A DNA stretch of 64,000 nt from Steromphala cineraria (Eukaryota; Mollusca; Gastropoda; Trochida; Trochidae). The DNA is taken from positions 14,457,724 through 14,521,723 of the forward strand of contig OU744736.1 in assembly GCA_916613615.1 (NCBI GenBank). Direction: 5' to 3'. Of the stretch, positions 1 through 11,740 are shown piece after piece. Below the pieces are notes generated by a model. It worked only from the letters and a program-made list of their open reading frames with translations. It did no database searches and had not been told where the DNA came from. Each line of letters starts with the position of its first letter. The stretch's first letter is position 1. The translations under genes were made by a program, and so were the position numbers.

Positions 1-372
1 TCGATGAACGTATGTGTTTCATAGATTTAAAAGAAATACTTTCAGTAGTTGGGCAGCTTCAGTTATGTGTAGATAAACTGATATTCATACACGGTTGAAA
101 ATGTTTACTGTTTAATCTCTTAAATGTAAAATTTCTCAGTTTGCTGTTTCCTCAAAATCGAAAAAAATCAAGTTTGTGATTGACATTCACTTTTACAAAA
201 CATTACATATAAATCGTCATGTCATGTCATGACATCTAAAGGCATGATTCTACTCACGAACTAAACGGTGATGCCATATGATTGAAAAAGTTGTACTGAA
301 TATTATGGTTTACTAATTTAATCTGGTAGATGACATTCAAATATTTCTTCATCTTTGATTCAATTTATGTAG
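1..372. other. 5' flank / intron upstream of the Ig-pseudokinase gene
   Basis: No coding sequence is supported here. The stretch is AT-rich and ends in a splice acceptor (AG at 371-372), so at least its right end is intron of the gene that follows. The upstream exons of that gene lie outside the window. Confidence 0.6.
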
Positions 373-2672
373 GGGACAACAGGAGGGACGACTCCCTGCC
401 CCACATAGACAGTTTCATCCAGCACATCACCATCTCCGGGTTGGGTGACGACAGGTCTTCTACCAAGGTGAGTAGTCAAAATAGATCTTAGAATAGTTTC
501 AGATGCAGAAAAGAGCAGGATATAAAATACAAAGAATGAAAATATTATATAATGATATATATAAATAAACCACATATACATTTTTTATTTAAATCATTTA
601 CACATTTACCATGCAGTACAATTTATTTATTCCGAATTTGAACATCTCCCCCGTCTTCAATGAGTTCAAATTCTAACTAAAGTTCTTAGAAAAGTATTTC
701 AGTTGCATTACTCTCTTTTCAGGATCTAGTATCGCTCATCGGTAAAAGACGACCAATCAAGATCCATATTGGATGGATGCACAAAGTGGGAGACAAATAT
801 CGACAAGTGAGACGCAAATATGGAGGCGGAACCAGAGAACTCGTTCTCGAAAATCTCAACATATTTCCGGCGGAAATAGTTCGAAGGGCGATAACTCTGT
901 TTTTCCCTGATGGTATATCACAGGTGGCCAACGTCGGCGATCTTGAGAGTTTTGCACTTGGAAACTTCTGTGGCGATGAGATGGAGAGGTTCACTGATAA
1001 ACAAGGCAAGGAGTGTTCTCTTGGGAAATACCTCAAAGCGCAGGGGACATACGCTTCAAGGTGTTACATTTATCTGCTGACGAAACAGAAAGTCAATGGA
1101 ACAGCTAGGAAACACATTTCACGCCCAAGACGCGCCGTACGAATCAAGAACAATGACTGTTACACTAACGTTTCAAGAAGTTTAGATAACAACAACCGTC
1201 CTCAGGGGACAGACAAACTAAAAGAGTTGCCTCCCTTTGAGTGTCGTCTATATCCTACAGATAAGCTTGGCTACGTAATAGAAGAACGTCCACCTATTCA
1301 GATACGATATTGTTTTCAGGAAGATTCACCCTTTGCAAATGTTATTCATAGTGAGGTTTTCTCCAGAGAAGAATGTCTAGATTTTTCCCTTTTTCGTTCC
1401 TCATTGTTGGATATTGTTGACTTCGAACCTACCAACTATGGCTTTGTTGTGAAAAGTATAACAATTGGTGGGGATGTGTTTGTGGAAAACGTTCAGAAAG
1501 AGTTCCAGAGAAAGTGTTTCATCTTCCCTCAAGCGGTAGAAGACTCCGCTCTGATTATTCACCCACCATCTACAATATGGGGTTACCATGGAGACGAGCT
1601 TATAATCGGAACTGTTGCAAGTTGTCATGGTATTGGTAGTGCCTGGTATACATGGTACCAGAACGAGACTGTCTTCAGGGAAGGGCCAAATTTGGCATGC
1701 ATCACAGTAACATCCCCTGGGTTGTACTTCTGTCACGTGACTTTCGGTAACTGCTACGATGTTTCTCGACCTCTGCAAGTGGTTGATTTATTCGACTCAA
1801 CGAGGCAACAAGCGTCAGATGGCACGAATCTGTCCCCATGCTGTAGCTATGGACTTAACCTACCTACACAAATCATCCCGACGATTAATAGATCAGACCT
1901 CAGTGTTGACTTCACAAGCAAGATATGCAATGGAACTTTCGGAACGGTGTACAGAGCGTTATGGCTGGGATCTGATGTTCATGTTACGTTTGTGGATATT
2001 TGTCAGAATGACGGTCACATGCTCAGTTCAATTATTGAAACAAACACTAGAATTAGGCATCCAAATATCGTGTCTCTAATGGCATGTGCAGAAACAAGCC
2101 AGCAACTTCTCCTCATCACAGAATACCACGAAGGTGCCACATTAGAGTCCCTCATATTCAGCCCTGAGACAAGACAGTATTTAACACTGGAGTTCCCCCT
2201 CAAGCACACCATTGCCTATCAGACTTGTCAAGCCTTAGCATATCTCCATACTCTACATCCACCAATCACACATCTTGCCATCAACCCAGCAAACATCTGG
2301 GTTCTGCATCAAGGGACCACAGCAAAACTCTGTTGTCCCGAGTTTCGAGATGTCCAAGCGACGACTTCAAACGTTCTTTTCTACCAGGCTCCGGAATGCC
2401 TCGTGTCATTCCAAGATGGCGGACTACCAGCAGACGTGTGGGGTTTAGGAGCTTCTCTGACCGTGATGTTGACAGAAGAGCCGTTATGGTCTGAACTATC
2501 TCAGGAGGAAGGTTCTGTGTTTAGGCATCTTGTTGAGAAGCTGGAACAGGGACACCTCCCCTCGGCTCTTGGTTCTATTCCAGTTTGGAAAGATATCTTG
2601 ACTGCTTGCTTCAACATAGATCCATCCCTCAGGCCTTCAGCATTGCAACTTCTCTCTCACATCAGGAACTAG
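373..2672 (+). CDS. Ig-like domain / pseudokinase protein, last two exons (5' partial)
   Basis: Two exons are readable: 373-467, with donor gtgagt, and 723-2672, with acceptor ttttcag. The intron falls between codons. The first two bases, 373-374, complete a codon begun in an exon outside the window. Near the start of the long exon is a block with GWMHKVGDKYRQVR, GGGTR and LFFPDGIS. It recalls an unnamed domain scattered among fish and invertebrate proteins (from memory, not searched). Around 1570-1780 is an Ig-like stretch with paired Cys, a Trp and the ending GLYFCHV. From about 1915 to the stop there is a protein-kinase fold. The glycine loop (NGTFGTVY), an RHPNIV motif, APE and DVWGLG are present. 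The beta-3 Lys is Thr (VHVTF), the HRD motif reads HLA, and DFG is replaced by CPE. It should therefore be catalytically dead, acting as a scaffold or allosteric partner (inference). I do not recognise a named orthologue. Confidence 0.82.
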
Positions 2673-2996
2673 TAGTGGATAAGGAAACTAAGATTGGAGA
2701 TCTTTTAAACTTTGCATGAACTGAAACACTGAAGTTATTATTTGTTTTAGCCTGTGATTTCCGCACGATAGGCAATCTTGATTTTCTTTTGTGAATGTTT
2801 TTCGTAGATCACTTTTCTGCAGTTCAAAAACGAATTTACATTTTAATGTTCATTTAAATGAATGAAGTGTGAACGTGATTGATCTTTGATTTCTCTAAAA
2901 TATCAGATTACGCCTTGCCCCAAAGTTTTGCTATAAAGTACACATGTTTAAGGGTTGTGAAAATAATGCCAATACGAAGACAGTCGTACATGGAAA

Positions 2997-3002
2997 AATA
3001 AA
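2997..3002 (+). promoter_or_regulatory. poly(A) signal candidate, Ig-pseudokinase gene
   Basis: AATAAA lies about 325 bases after the TAG stop at 2670-2672, in an AT-rich stretch that fits a 3' UTR. Confidence 0.5.
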
Positions 3003-4893
3003 GAAATATGATTCCAAGAAAATGTATTCATTAATTTGATTGATTCATTATATCGCTGAAGGTTACTGTTGGAATAGTTAACGTCAATGCTATTTCAGAA
3101 AAAGTCCTCTCCATTCCAGATAATTCCTGACATCTAAAATATTGTGTTAATGGTAAAATTTCCGTTGATCTATGACGTTGAATTATGCTTTAACAGTGTG
3201 TCTTTCATTCAACAAACAAATCACATTTTACATTCACAACCTCTTTTTTATTCCATACACAAAATTACGATCATGAAGTGCATTTGTAAATAGATCTTGT
3301 AATGACATGAAACTTAGTATGTGAAACTAACATAACCTTCGTTATATTCTGAGTTATGACGTAAGAATGATATAAAGAAATAATTAAATCTTAATATTCA
3401 TAATTGTGTTAAAACTTTTTTAATTATGTTATGATAAACTTACTAGAATTCCTCAAATGCTTTAGATAATCCCGAACCGCGCGATAAGGATTTTTTCGTA
3501 CACCTTGGTAAGGCTGGATATATCTATTATTTATGTTATCTCTTCAAGTCTGAGAACATAATTTTAAGCCTAGTGCAATATCCACAGAATGTCAAACATC
3601 TTCCAACTCTCACACTCAAATGGATGATAGGAACCGAAGAAATTTTGAATGATCAAGCAAAACCGTTTGGTGACAAAGTTTGCGTGAACACATTTAAATC
3701 ACTTGAGGTAGCGACATTGGTTCCCGTAGCTTAACTGGTTACGTTTGTTTACGAACTTCTAAGCTTGAATCAGATACACTTTGATGTAGTTGTTGCCAGT
3801 TTCGTTCTCGTAGGATAATTTCATTCACCTAAAATAACGTCTTGCTGTCCCTTTAACAAGAAATAATGACAAAGGCTACTAGATTTGTGATTTTATTCAA
3901 AACAGGAAACATGATATGCAACATTATTGTACAATATCAAAGTGACGCGGAGTGATGATCATGAATAAAAATCATTACATTCATCTCATTGATTGATTTA
4001 CAATCAAAGTAATTTACCTTATATTTACAGGGATTACCTTTCAAAAACGATTACGACAATAACGGTGTTTTTGGGTTTTTTTTAATGTTTAAGTGTACTC
4101 TTGCAACGCTTCGAACAACAGGCAGGTAAAACGCTATACTCCCATATTGTATCTCACTGTCGTGTACCAGGTATGGAGGGGACTAATCAAAATGGTGGAC
4201 GGGGCAGGTCAACAGAGGTAGGTGTCTGCTTTCATTGCTCCCTTCTCCTAATCGTTGAGGTTTAGATGGTCATCATTAACTGTGGTAATCAGGTATAGAA
4301 TTTCGAATACATTCCTTATGAGTTTTGATTCACAAACTGTAAGAAATTTGCGTATTTTAGATGTCAAGTTGATGTTTATCTCACTTTCATTTTCGAAGCG
4401 GAGAGGAGACTTTTAAATGCCTCTTTTCATGCCCTTAACGACTTTGAATCTCATACATATTGTCGCGCATATCAGTGTTTGATTATAATAAAGATTTATG
4501 TGCAACTTGACCTGATTTGGTTCAGAAACTACGAAGTTATTGACAAAATAACAAATCAACATGGCAGCGGAGTGGACTCGCCGAATAATCAGCGGAGCGG
4601 ACCCAGAAGGTCGGGTAGGGAGAGGACATTTTTGGATATGGAGGGGACACATTTGGATATGGAGGGGACATCACTTTCAAATTGTACTGTAGTTGAGACA
4701 ATACCCATGGTAATACACATATTCCTTTGTAAAGTTAGCCAAATGAAACCCAAGAAGATATTAAGTAATTCCTCGCTCTCGCTCGGGAAATACTTATATT
4801 TAGTCACTCGTGTCCAAAACATTATGTCATGGACACTCATGTAATACCCTCTATACACGTAGGAGTTAGGCTAATACATACGCTGTAGCAAAG
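3003..4893. other. intergenic, no supported gene
   Basis: AT-rich sequence between the end of the pseudokinase gene and the convergent gene ending at 4894. Around 4610-4670 a short motif with ATGGAGGGGACA is repeated two or three times and a related piece sits at 4170-4220. An open frame covers 4479-4844, but it lacks conserved features and I do not call it. A tRNA-like stretch at about 3719-3776 is listed separately. Confidence 0.6.
3719..3776 (+). repeat. tRNA-derived (SINE-like) fragment, degenerate
   Basis: An A-box-like TAGCTTAACTGGTTACG is followed about 30 bases later by a B-box-like GCTTGAATC. The acceptor ends do not pair, so this is not a functional tRNA gene. It fits a decayed SINE head. 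Confidence 0.35.
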
Positions 4894-7800
4894 TCAAAAC
4901 ACGATAGAAATAACTCTCTTTACACTTCTTGGTACCCTAAACTGCTTCGATTTCAACGTCGTCATGTTATACCCGTAAAGATCGAAACTGTTTATAAACA
5001 ACCAACCGTTAGCAAATATCAGTTGTTTTGGTTCACTTGGCAATTTCTCAATAATTGGTCTTCCGCTTTTCGATTCCAGCTTCTGTTTTAAAACTGAACG
5101 TCCCAAATGATAGTACAGAACTTCCCCCTGAGGGTCAAAGGTCATGCATATATCTCTCTTTCTGCCACTACGAAATAGATGTCTCTCGGTGTCGCCATTG
5201 TATCTTATACTCAACGCTTCTCGTAAGCTTGTAACATATAGCAATTGGTGTTTGGTGTCACATGCAATATCTCTAAATGGGACCATATACACCCCCCTTT
5301 TCACAGAAACAGGTCTTGAAGGTTTATCAAATGATTTTAATTTGTAAAGTAAGAGTCCTCTCCGCGCAATATAAAAGGCGATGTTTCTTGTCTCGTCTAC
5401 GCACATGCGTAGAGCATGATGTTTCTTCACCAGTTTAACTTTGTCTTCAATTTTACTCATGCTTTGTGAAGCGATTCCAGCCTTAGGTGCACTTATTATC
5501 AATTTGTTTGTATGAATATATACGACACAAGTAACAAAATTCGGAATTTGCGATGAAAAGACTTTTATAAGCGATGTTTTCTTTGTTTTTATGTTTATCT
5601 GATACGGTTTATTGTTTGTAGGAAATACCAAAATTCTAGGTACGACTTCAGTTCCTCTTACTCTAGTCATATTCTTTCTTTTCTGATTTTTCTCATTTTG
5701 TTCGATATTCTCATCTTGATTGACTTCCAGTTCTTGATTTATTTTCTGTCCTTTTTTAATTTTATTTACTTCACTGATTTTCTTTTCTTCACTGATTTTC
5801 TCTTCTTGACTGATTTTCTGTTCTTTTTTTATGTTCAGTTCTGTTTTGATTTTCTGTTCTTGGTTGATTTTCTGTTCTTGATTGCTTTTCTGTTCTTGAT
5901 TAATTTTCCGTTCTTGATTGATTTTCTCTTCTTTTTTGATTTTCTGTTCCTTTTTGATTTTCTGTTCTTGATTGGTTTTCCGTTCTTGAATGATTTTCTG
6001 TCCTTGGTTGGTTTTTTGTTCTTGATTGATTTCCTGTTCTGGATTGATTTTCTCTTCTTTTTTTATTATCTGTTCTTGATTAATTTTCCCTTCTCGGTTG
6101 ACATGAATGGTACCTGTTTCTGTCTTTGGCGTCATCTTCTTTCTTTGTTGCTGTTTCTTAATTTGATTGGTGTCTCGTCTTTCCACTGAAAGTAATTATA
6201 GAAGTGTATCGTTATCAATAGATATTGTCAATCTAATAACAACTTTTGATGTTCAGGTCATGTTTGATATTTGATAACCTCGTCAAGCCTATTCTCCTTT
6301 ACGGAGCCGAAGTTTGGGGGTTTGAAAATGTGACCATCATCGAACGTGTCCATCTTAAATTTTGCAAATATATTTTAAATGTAAAGCAATCAACTCCAGA
6401 TTTCATGGTTTACGGTGAACTAGGTAGATACCCTATCAGTATATATGTAAAAGTTAAAATTATATCAAATTGGGCTAAAATAATATGTTTTAATGGCAAA
6501 TTAAATAGCATTTTTTTATAATGTGATGTACAATTTGTATTCTTCAAATTCGGATTTAAATTTTCCATTATTGTCAAGTGTTAAGCATATCCTAGAGGAA
6601 ACTGGACTGTATTATATTTGGCTCTCCCAGTCTGTACCTAGCATTGTTTGGCTTAAAAATAATGTACAATTTATTCTCATTGATCAGTTTAAGCAATTAT
6701 GGTGGCGCTCTGCTGTTGAGTCGTCAAAAGGTTATTACTACACAATGTACAAGCAATTAATATTTCTAGAACCATATTTGTTACAATTACCTTACCATTA
6801 CAGACGCTGGTTAACTAAGTTTAGAACTTCAAACCATTGGCTTCCCATTGAAACAGGACGGTGGTCCGGCATTCAAAAATGTAATAGAACCTGCCAATTT
6901 TGTACAACTATTGTATGCGATGAACTTCACTTTTTATTATACTGCCCAGCACTACATTCCTTCAGATGTCAATTCCTTCCCCAATATTTCTGTAAACATC
7001 CTCATATTGACAAATTTGTATATTTAATGAAATGTGATTATCCGCCACTTAACACGAAAATTGCTCAATTTATCAAAACTGGACTTTGTACACTGTTTTA
7101 ATATGTATGTAAATGCTGTATGTTCTCTATGTCACTTTGTGTGATTCTCGAGAATAAAATTTCTGTTCTGTTCTGTTCTGCTCTGATACATTCGTCATGA
7201 CTTGATAATCTTTCAACAAATAATTCTAATTTGTAAATTTGAAGACATTCCTAAAAATGTGTTAGTGTTGTATTTATGATTAAACTAGTGTCCAAAAGAA
7301 ACGCTACCATACAGAAAATGATTCAATCCACTGGTGCTTGAAAACTAAAACCATAGTTTTATAAACTTTTTGAGAAGTCGACTTAATAAAATGTAAAAGT
7401 TTGAAACATTATATTCCTCTCAATTTTGCGAGAAACACGCTTTTTTAAAAACATCGATTTTGGAATGTCCTTTACAAGGCGAGATAGCAGAGAGAAAGTG
7501 AACACTTTTGCTTGTTTTACACATTTTAGATCAATGACGCGTCAATGAATTTATGTAAAACAAACTGTATTAAATCGACAATATTGTTTTCTTAGCTAAA
7601 TTCCATACGTTATCAATGTTTAACTGAAATGCTGTGCATTCTGTATGTAGATAAAATCGAAATAACGATTTATGCACCCCATATGAGTACAAAATCAAAA
7701 GCATATTTTCCTGAAGAATGAAAATCGACCCTATCAGGTGATATAATGTTGTTTTTGACTAGATTATAAACTTGGCAGCGTTTCTTTTGGGTACTTGTTA

Positions 7801-10800
7801 AAGGGCGCTTCACACTTAGCCGAATTTGACAAAAGATGGAAACACGAATTTGAAAATGTGCAAATTCGCAAAGGATCATAAGCAAACGGGCCATTGTAAA
7901 CGCATCTTAAGTCATCTTTTCGCCACCGCAAGAGTTTTTCTGGCATCGGTGGCAACATCAGGGAAGTGAGCAAATTGTTGATCATGCCGTTTTCGTGTTG
8001 CATCCGTGTCTCTATCATCCCCTTCGCATGGCTATCGATGCACCGTCGTGTGAATTCGTGCTGTGTTCGTATTGCCTTCGTATATCGATCACTACGATGA
8101 TGTTATTCGATTTTATTTGCATGTGAAACTCGCCCATTGAACAGTTGATCACACGAAGGTAATACGATGACGACACGGATACGTAGCTATTGTCGTACGA
8201 ACGGCAAGATGGAGACACGATTGCATCAAGAAAATGTATATTCGCATAGAATATCAGAATATTTTTGACATACCAAAAATCGTCCCTGCACTGCCGATTT
8301 TGCTGCCGGAGCTATGGAAACTCTACCGACTGTAATACGAAGCAATAAGATGTTTCCACGATAGTCCTGGTAACTTTGCGATTCATTCTCGATGCACACG
8401 GCGCCGGTTAACAAAGTTGATTTTTAAAAGATGATGCCCAGGAAGAATAAAACAAATTTTCAGATGATAAATAGTCGTAAGGTCGTTTAATACAATCGAA
8501 TTGTGCAGCCATGATACTCTTTACAGGTGTCTTCAAGAGGTCACGTGATGTTTACCGGCCACCGTGTTGTCGTCTTGCAGACTTCGTAAAGGCTGAGTTC
8601 GAAAGCTTTGAATCATTTCCAATTGTTTACGATTGCTTTGTGGACACAACCATTCTTAGACTCGATGACATACCACCCATAGTTCAACCACATAGCCACC
8701 TTTCACGCATGGGCAAACATTCAAATCAATACCAATTGTTATCAATTCCGGGCCAATCGAACTCGACCTAAGCTAAACCTCCTCTACGATCGTGTATCCA
8801 TTCGCATTGAGTTCGTATTGTGCTCGTGCGTATTTCTTTCAACATCGCTTTGCTTCTGTTTTTATTGGAAGTGCCTCCGATGATGACTGTTTTTTACCCA
8901 TATTCGGGTCAAATCGTACGAATTTCAAATGTTCTAATTCGTGTTTCTGTCGTAAGTCAAAATCGGGACAGTGTGAAGCCACCCTAACAATACACTATGA
9001 ATCTCTTTTTGAGGTCAACCAATAAAGATCTTAGGAAATGTCTGTGATTTGACAGTTAAACATCTGCATCCAAAAAGTTTGATCACTTTTAACGTGTTTA
9101 TGGTCTATGGTACCTCGATGAACCAAATATTGATAATGTATTACCTATAACATCAATATCCTTTTGGATTGCAACTTTATAATCAAGTTTATTTTTAAAC
9201 TTATATTCAAATGAATTATGACATAATATATTGCTTTGAAGTTTGATTTTTTTGATATGCAAGTAGGCGAATATCATCACGAAATTAAAAAACTAACTTG
9301 TTTTTCTCCAAAAGATGACATTGTATTTTTGTGCAATGAACTCCCTTTTCTATGATGTACCATATGCGAAAATAAAATTCTATATGAATAATGAGAGTGT
9401 ATAATAAAGGTACAAATGAAGTCTAGACACGTGTTTCTTCATGACATGAGGTATTTGGGTTTTTTTATTATAAAAACACAGATAATAAGCAATAAAAATT
9501 CATTTAGATCAACAGATTTTATATCTTGTCATACTGTTGACAACAGCACGACCTAATATAAAACCTGTTGATGTAAATTTATTTAGATTGGATAATATGC
9601 AGTTGTAGTTTAACATGTTATCTACATAAGATCATTATCACAACACATCAACTCACGACTAATGCGTTTCAGTCCTCTTGTTTTTGTTGGTACTCGAATC
9701 CAGTTGGTTGTGTTTGAAATACAAACACTGTCGTTCTGCAGTGAAATTAAAGACATAGTAGTACAAAATATTCTCATCGGCGCTGTCATCACAATCAGTT
9801 AAAACTAAAGTAGAATTGACCATATTCCCAATTTCAATGTTATTGTTTCATATGAATTTAATTAGATTTATCCAAGATTCTACATTCTTTTTGCTTTCCA
9901 ATGATATATAGAACATTGATTTATCGTCTGTCGTTGATTAGTCACGATTTTTCAAACAAACCCACCAAACACATCCATGTCGAAAATTCAAAGTTTGACC
10001 TCTCCTTGTAACCGGAAGTGGCTGTTCGCGAGCGATTTTATTCTTTTATTTTGAAAACCTTACTATTGTTTTACTCTCATGCAAAAATCATAATTCCATG
10101 ACCAGGTCTTAGAGTTATGTGCCCTTGAAGTTTACGATTTTGAAATTTTTGCCAACAGGAAGTTACAGAAAAAAAGGTGTTCTAGTTGGGACTTTCAAAA
10201 GTTCAAATTCCAAAGTACAATGCTCAAAAGTATAAGCTATAAACTACAATGCTTCAGCTACATTTAGTATTACATTCAGGTCTCTAGAACAAGTATCTTC
10301 AGAGAAGAAGATCCTCAAAGGCAGGTGGGTTCGGAAACCGTCGAAAATGCACTAAAAGCAACATAGAGGCCAAAACACGTGACCTACGGATTTATCATGA
10401 TTTACTTATTTTTAAAAAAAGCTTCAAGCCTGTAAGTGCATTAAAAAATCAATGTCAATTTTTCGATTTTTTATTCAAACTGGTCCTTTAATGTACAGGT
10501 CGATTTGGTATGTCTATTCCACAGTAAGGGCTATCAACTGTGCAAGTTTGGTCGAAATTGAAGCAACCTTTTTTAATTCTAGCTCGTTCACACAAAAAAG
10601 TACAAATAATAATGAAAAGAATTTGAAGAAATCGGATGAAAACAATAGGTCTTCCAGACTTTGTCGTGAAGACCTAACTACAAATATGTAAATCTGCTAT
10701 TGATGATAACGATTGAACATCCGGCAAGTAATGATATATATGATAATGTCCATTCCTGCTGGAAATACGTAAAAGATGGATTTGGAGGGGTTTTTTTATA

Positions 10801-11740
10801 AAAAGACGTAAACAAACATTTCAATATTGTTCAATGCTGGCATACTTCATACAGGCCATCTGGTGCAGCTTTTAACATCAATTTATTTCAAATACCTGAT
10901 TTTCACCAGAAAATATTTCCTTTAATGATATGTTGTTGAATATTGCAATGCTTCACGATCACATCACGGATCTGATATTAATAATCGCCTGCTTCGAATA
11001 TGGCCTGCCTTGAATAATCGCCAGGTTACTCACATAATGATAATAACTCCTGGTAATGAAACACGCCCCCCTGAGAAATGAGAAATGATTTACTTGCTTT
11101 AATGCCTCTGTCTCCTTAATCTGAAACACTGTGTTACCAGGTATGGCTAGACAATAATGGTTTTGAGAAAATGTGGATGCCGTAAAATAATAACTATTGG
11201 ATACACAAAACTAAAAGATTTCATCCTTTCCACTTTATCAATCATAGATATTTTTAAAATGATTATAAAATACAATTTCGAAATGTTTCAAGAGAAATCT
11301 ATATATCAAAACATAGGTTAGATAATGTTTTTTATGGACAGAGGCTCTCCCTTTGCCACATGCTAAGTAAATTAGTTGACGCCAAAACTAAACCAAAAAT
11401 TCCATGATATTTGCAGTAAGATACAAGTGAGCAAACAGTTATGAAGGTAATGAAACAGACCCAACGCAATCAACTTCTAGTCATATTAACAATAATTGTT
11501 TACCTCTAATGCTTCTCTGTCCTCCATCTGAAACACTGTGTTACCAGATTCTAAATCTGGAGCTTTCCCAAGAACACGGCAAGACAATTTTGTAATGTTG
11601 AGCTCGTACCAACTACAACCACAGATGGATGAACAAAGATTTCTACACATCTGGCTTCCAAATGGTTCCTTATGAATATGGTTTACTTCTACAGCAGAAA
11701 TATGGTTGAAAATCACAGGAATAAAGGCGATTAACAACAT
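4894..11740 (-). CDS. secreted PAN-like / hexapeptide-repeat / propeller-like protein, copy A (3 exons)
   Basis: The exons on the minus strand are 11740-11504, 9735-9657 and 6185-4894 (stop 4896-4894). They total 1608 nt, or 535 aa. Exon 1 ends in phase 0 with donor gtaaac. Exon 2 has acceptor ctgcag and ends in phase 1 with donor gtgagt. Exon 3 has acceptor ctttcag. The start at 11740 is the first ATG after an in-frame stop. Exon 1 encodes a signal peptide (MLLIAFIPVIF) and a Cys-rich stretch with MCRNLCSSICGCSWYELN, resembling a PAN/apple fragment. Exon 3 begins with about 22 Lys/Gln/Glu-rich hexapeptides such as KINQEQ. About 250 residues follow with recurring units (CVDETRNIAFY, ACDTKHQLLYV, FDPQGEVLYY) that look like YWTD/NHL-type propeller blades. 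It is probably secreted. The function is unknown and I know no named family. It is a tandem paralogue of the gene at 15957-19808. A LINE fragment and a MITE lie in intron 2. Confidence 0.8.
5690..6100 (-). repeat. 18-bp coding minisatellite (hexapeptide repeat), copy A
   Basis: About 22 imperfect 18-bp units lie inside exon 3 of copy A. Each encodes a hexapeptide of the form K-I-x-x-E-x (KINQEQ, KIKKEE, KISEEK). The paralogue at 15957-19808 has only five to six units at the equivalent place (16745-16850), with KINQNE as the common form. The array therefore expanded or contracted after duplication. Confidence 0.85.
6246..7175 (+). mobile_element. 5'-truncated non-LTR retrotransposon (LINE), C-terminal part
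   Basis: Two adjacent frames (6246-6521 and 6523-7101) form one reading frame broken by a shift at a run of seven T's near 6511-6517. The first contains PILLYGAEVWGF, typical of the region after the reverse transcriptase in CR1/Jockey-like elements. The second ends in a zinc-knuckle-like segment (CNRTCQFC, later DELHFLLYCP). The 3' end carries AATAAA followed by a short TTCTG-type repeat tail. The fragment is in intron 2 of secreted-protein copy A, about 60 bases from its splice acceptor. The reverse transcriptase and endonuclease are missing. Confidence 0.8.
7176..7798. other. intronic sequence, nothing supported
   Basis: AT-rich intron sequence of secreted-protein copy A between the LINE tail and the MITE. 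No open frame or RNA gene is convincing. Confidence 0.6.
7802..8984. mobile_element. non-autonomous DNA transposon with about 70-bp terminal inverted repeats
   Basis: The left end (AGGGCGCTTCACACT at 7802) and the right end read on the minus strand (GGGTGGCTTCACACTG) form imperfect inverted repeats. They continue through GAAACACGAATT on both sides for about 70 bases. TAA lies immediately outside both ends (7799-7801 and 8985-8987), which fits a 3-bp target duplication of the PIF/Harbinger type, though the ends differ by one A. The roughly 1.18-kb interior is richer in CpG than its surroundings and has only short open frames, so no transposase is encoded. Confidence 0.65.
8988..9656. other. 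intron 2 of secreted-protein copy A, remaining part
   Basis: AT-rich sequence between the MITE and exon 2. No gene, tRNA or clear repeat is visible. Confidence 0.6.
9736..11503. other. intron 1 of secreted-protein copy A
   Basis: Mostly AT-rich sequence. The only feature I can support is a broken copy of the 3' end of exon 1 at about 11086-11141, listed separately. Confidence 0.6.
11086..11141 (-). pseudogene. relic of exon 1 of the secreted-protein family
   Basis: On the minus strand this reads like the last part of exon 1 of copy A (11504-11560): the bases of TGTAACACAGTGTTTCAG are shared, followed by a diverged version of the Asp/Arg/Glu-Ala-Leu end. Alignment stops on both sides and the donor is not preserved, so it is a fragment in intron 1 left by a partial duplication. 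No other part of a third gene copy was found in the window. Confidence 0.6.

Noticed and set aside
360..581. 73-codon minus-strand frame at the window start
   Set aside because: It overlaps the plus-strand exon 373-467 and runs into AT-rich intron; no supporting feature.
4479..4844. 121-codon open frame on the plus strand with a repeated MEGT motif
   Set aside because: No conserved feature, AT-biased codons and no splice context; the repeat is only two or three short units.
5698..6189. 163-codon open frame on the plus strand, rich in Phe and Leu
   Set aside because: It is the antisense of the 18-bp hexapeptide repeat in exon 3 of secreted-protein copy A; the same effect is seen at 16612-16857.
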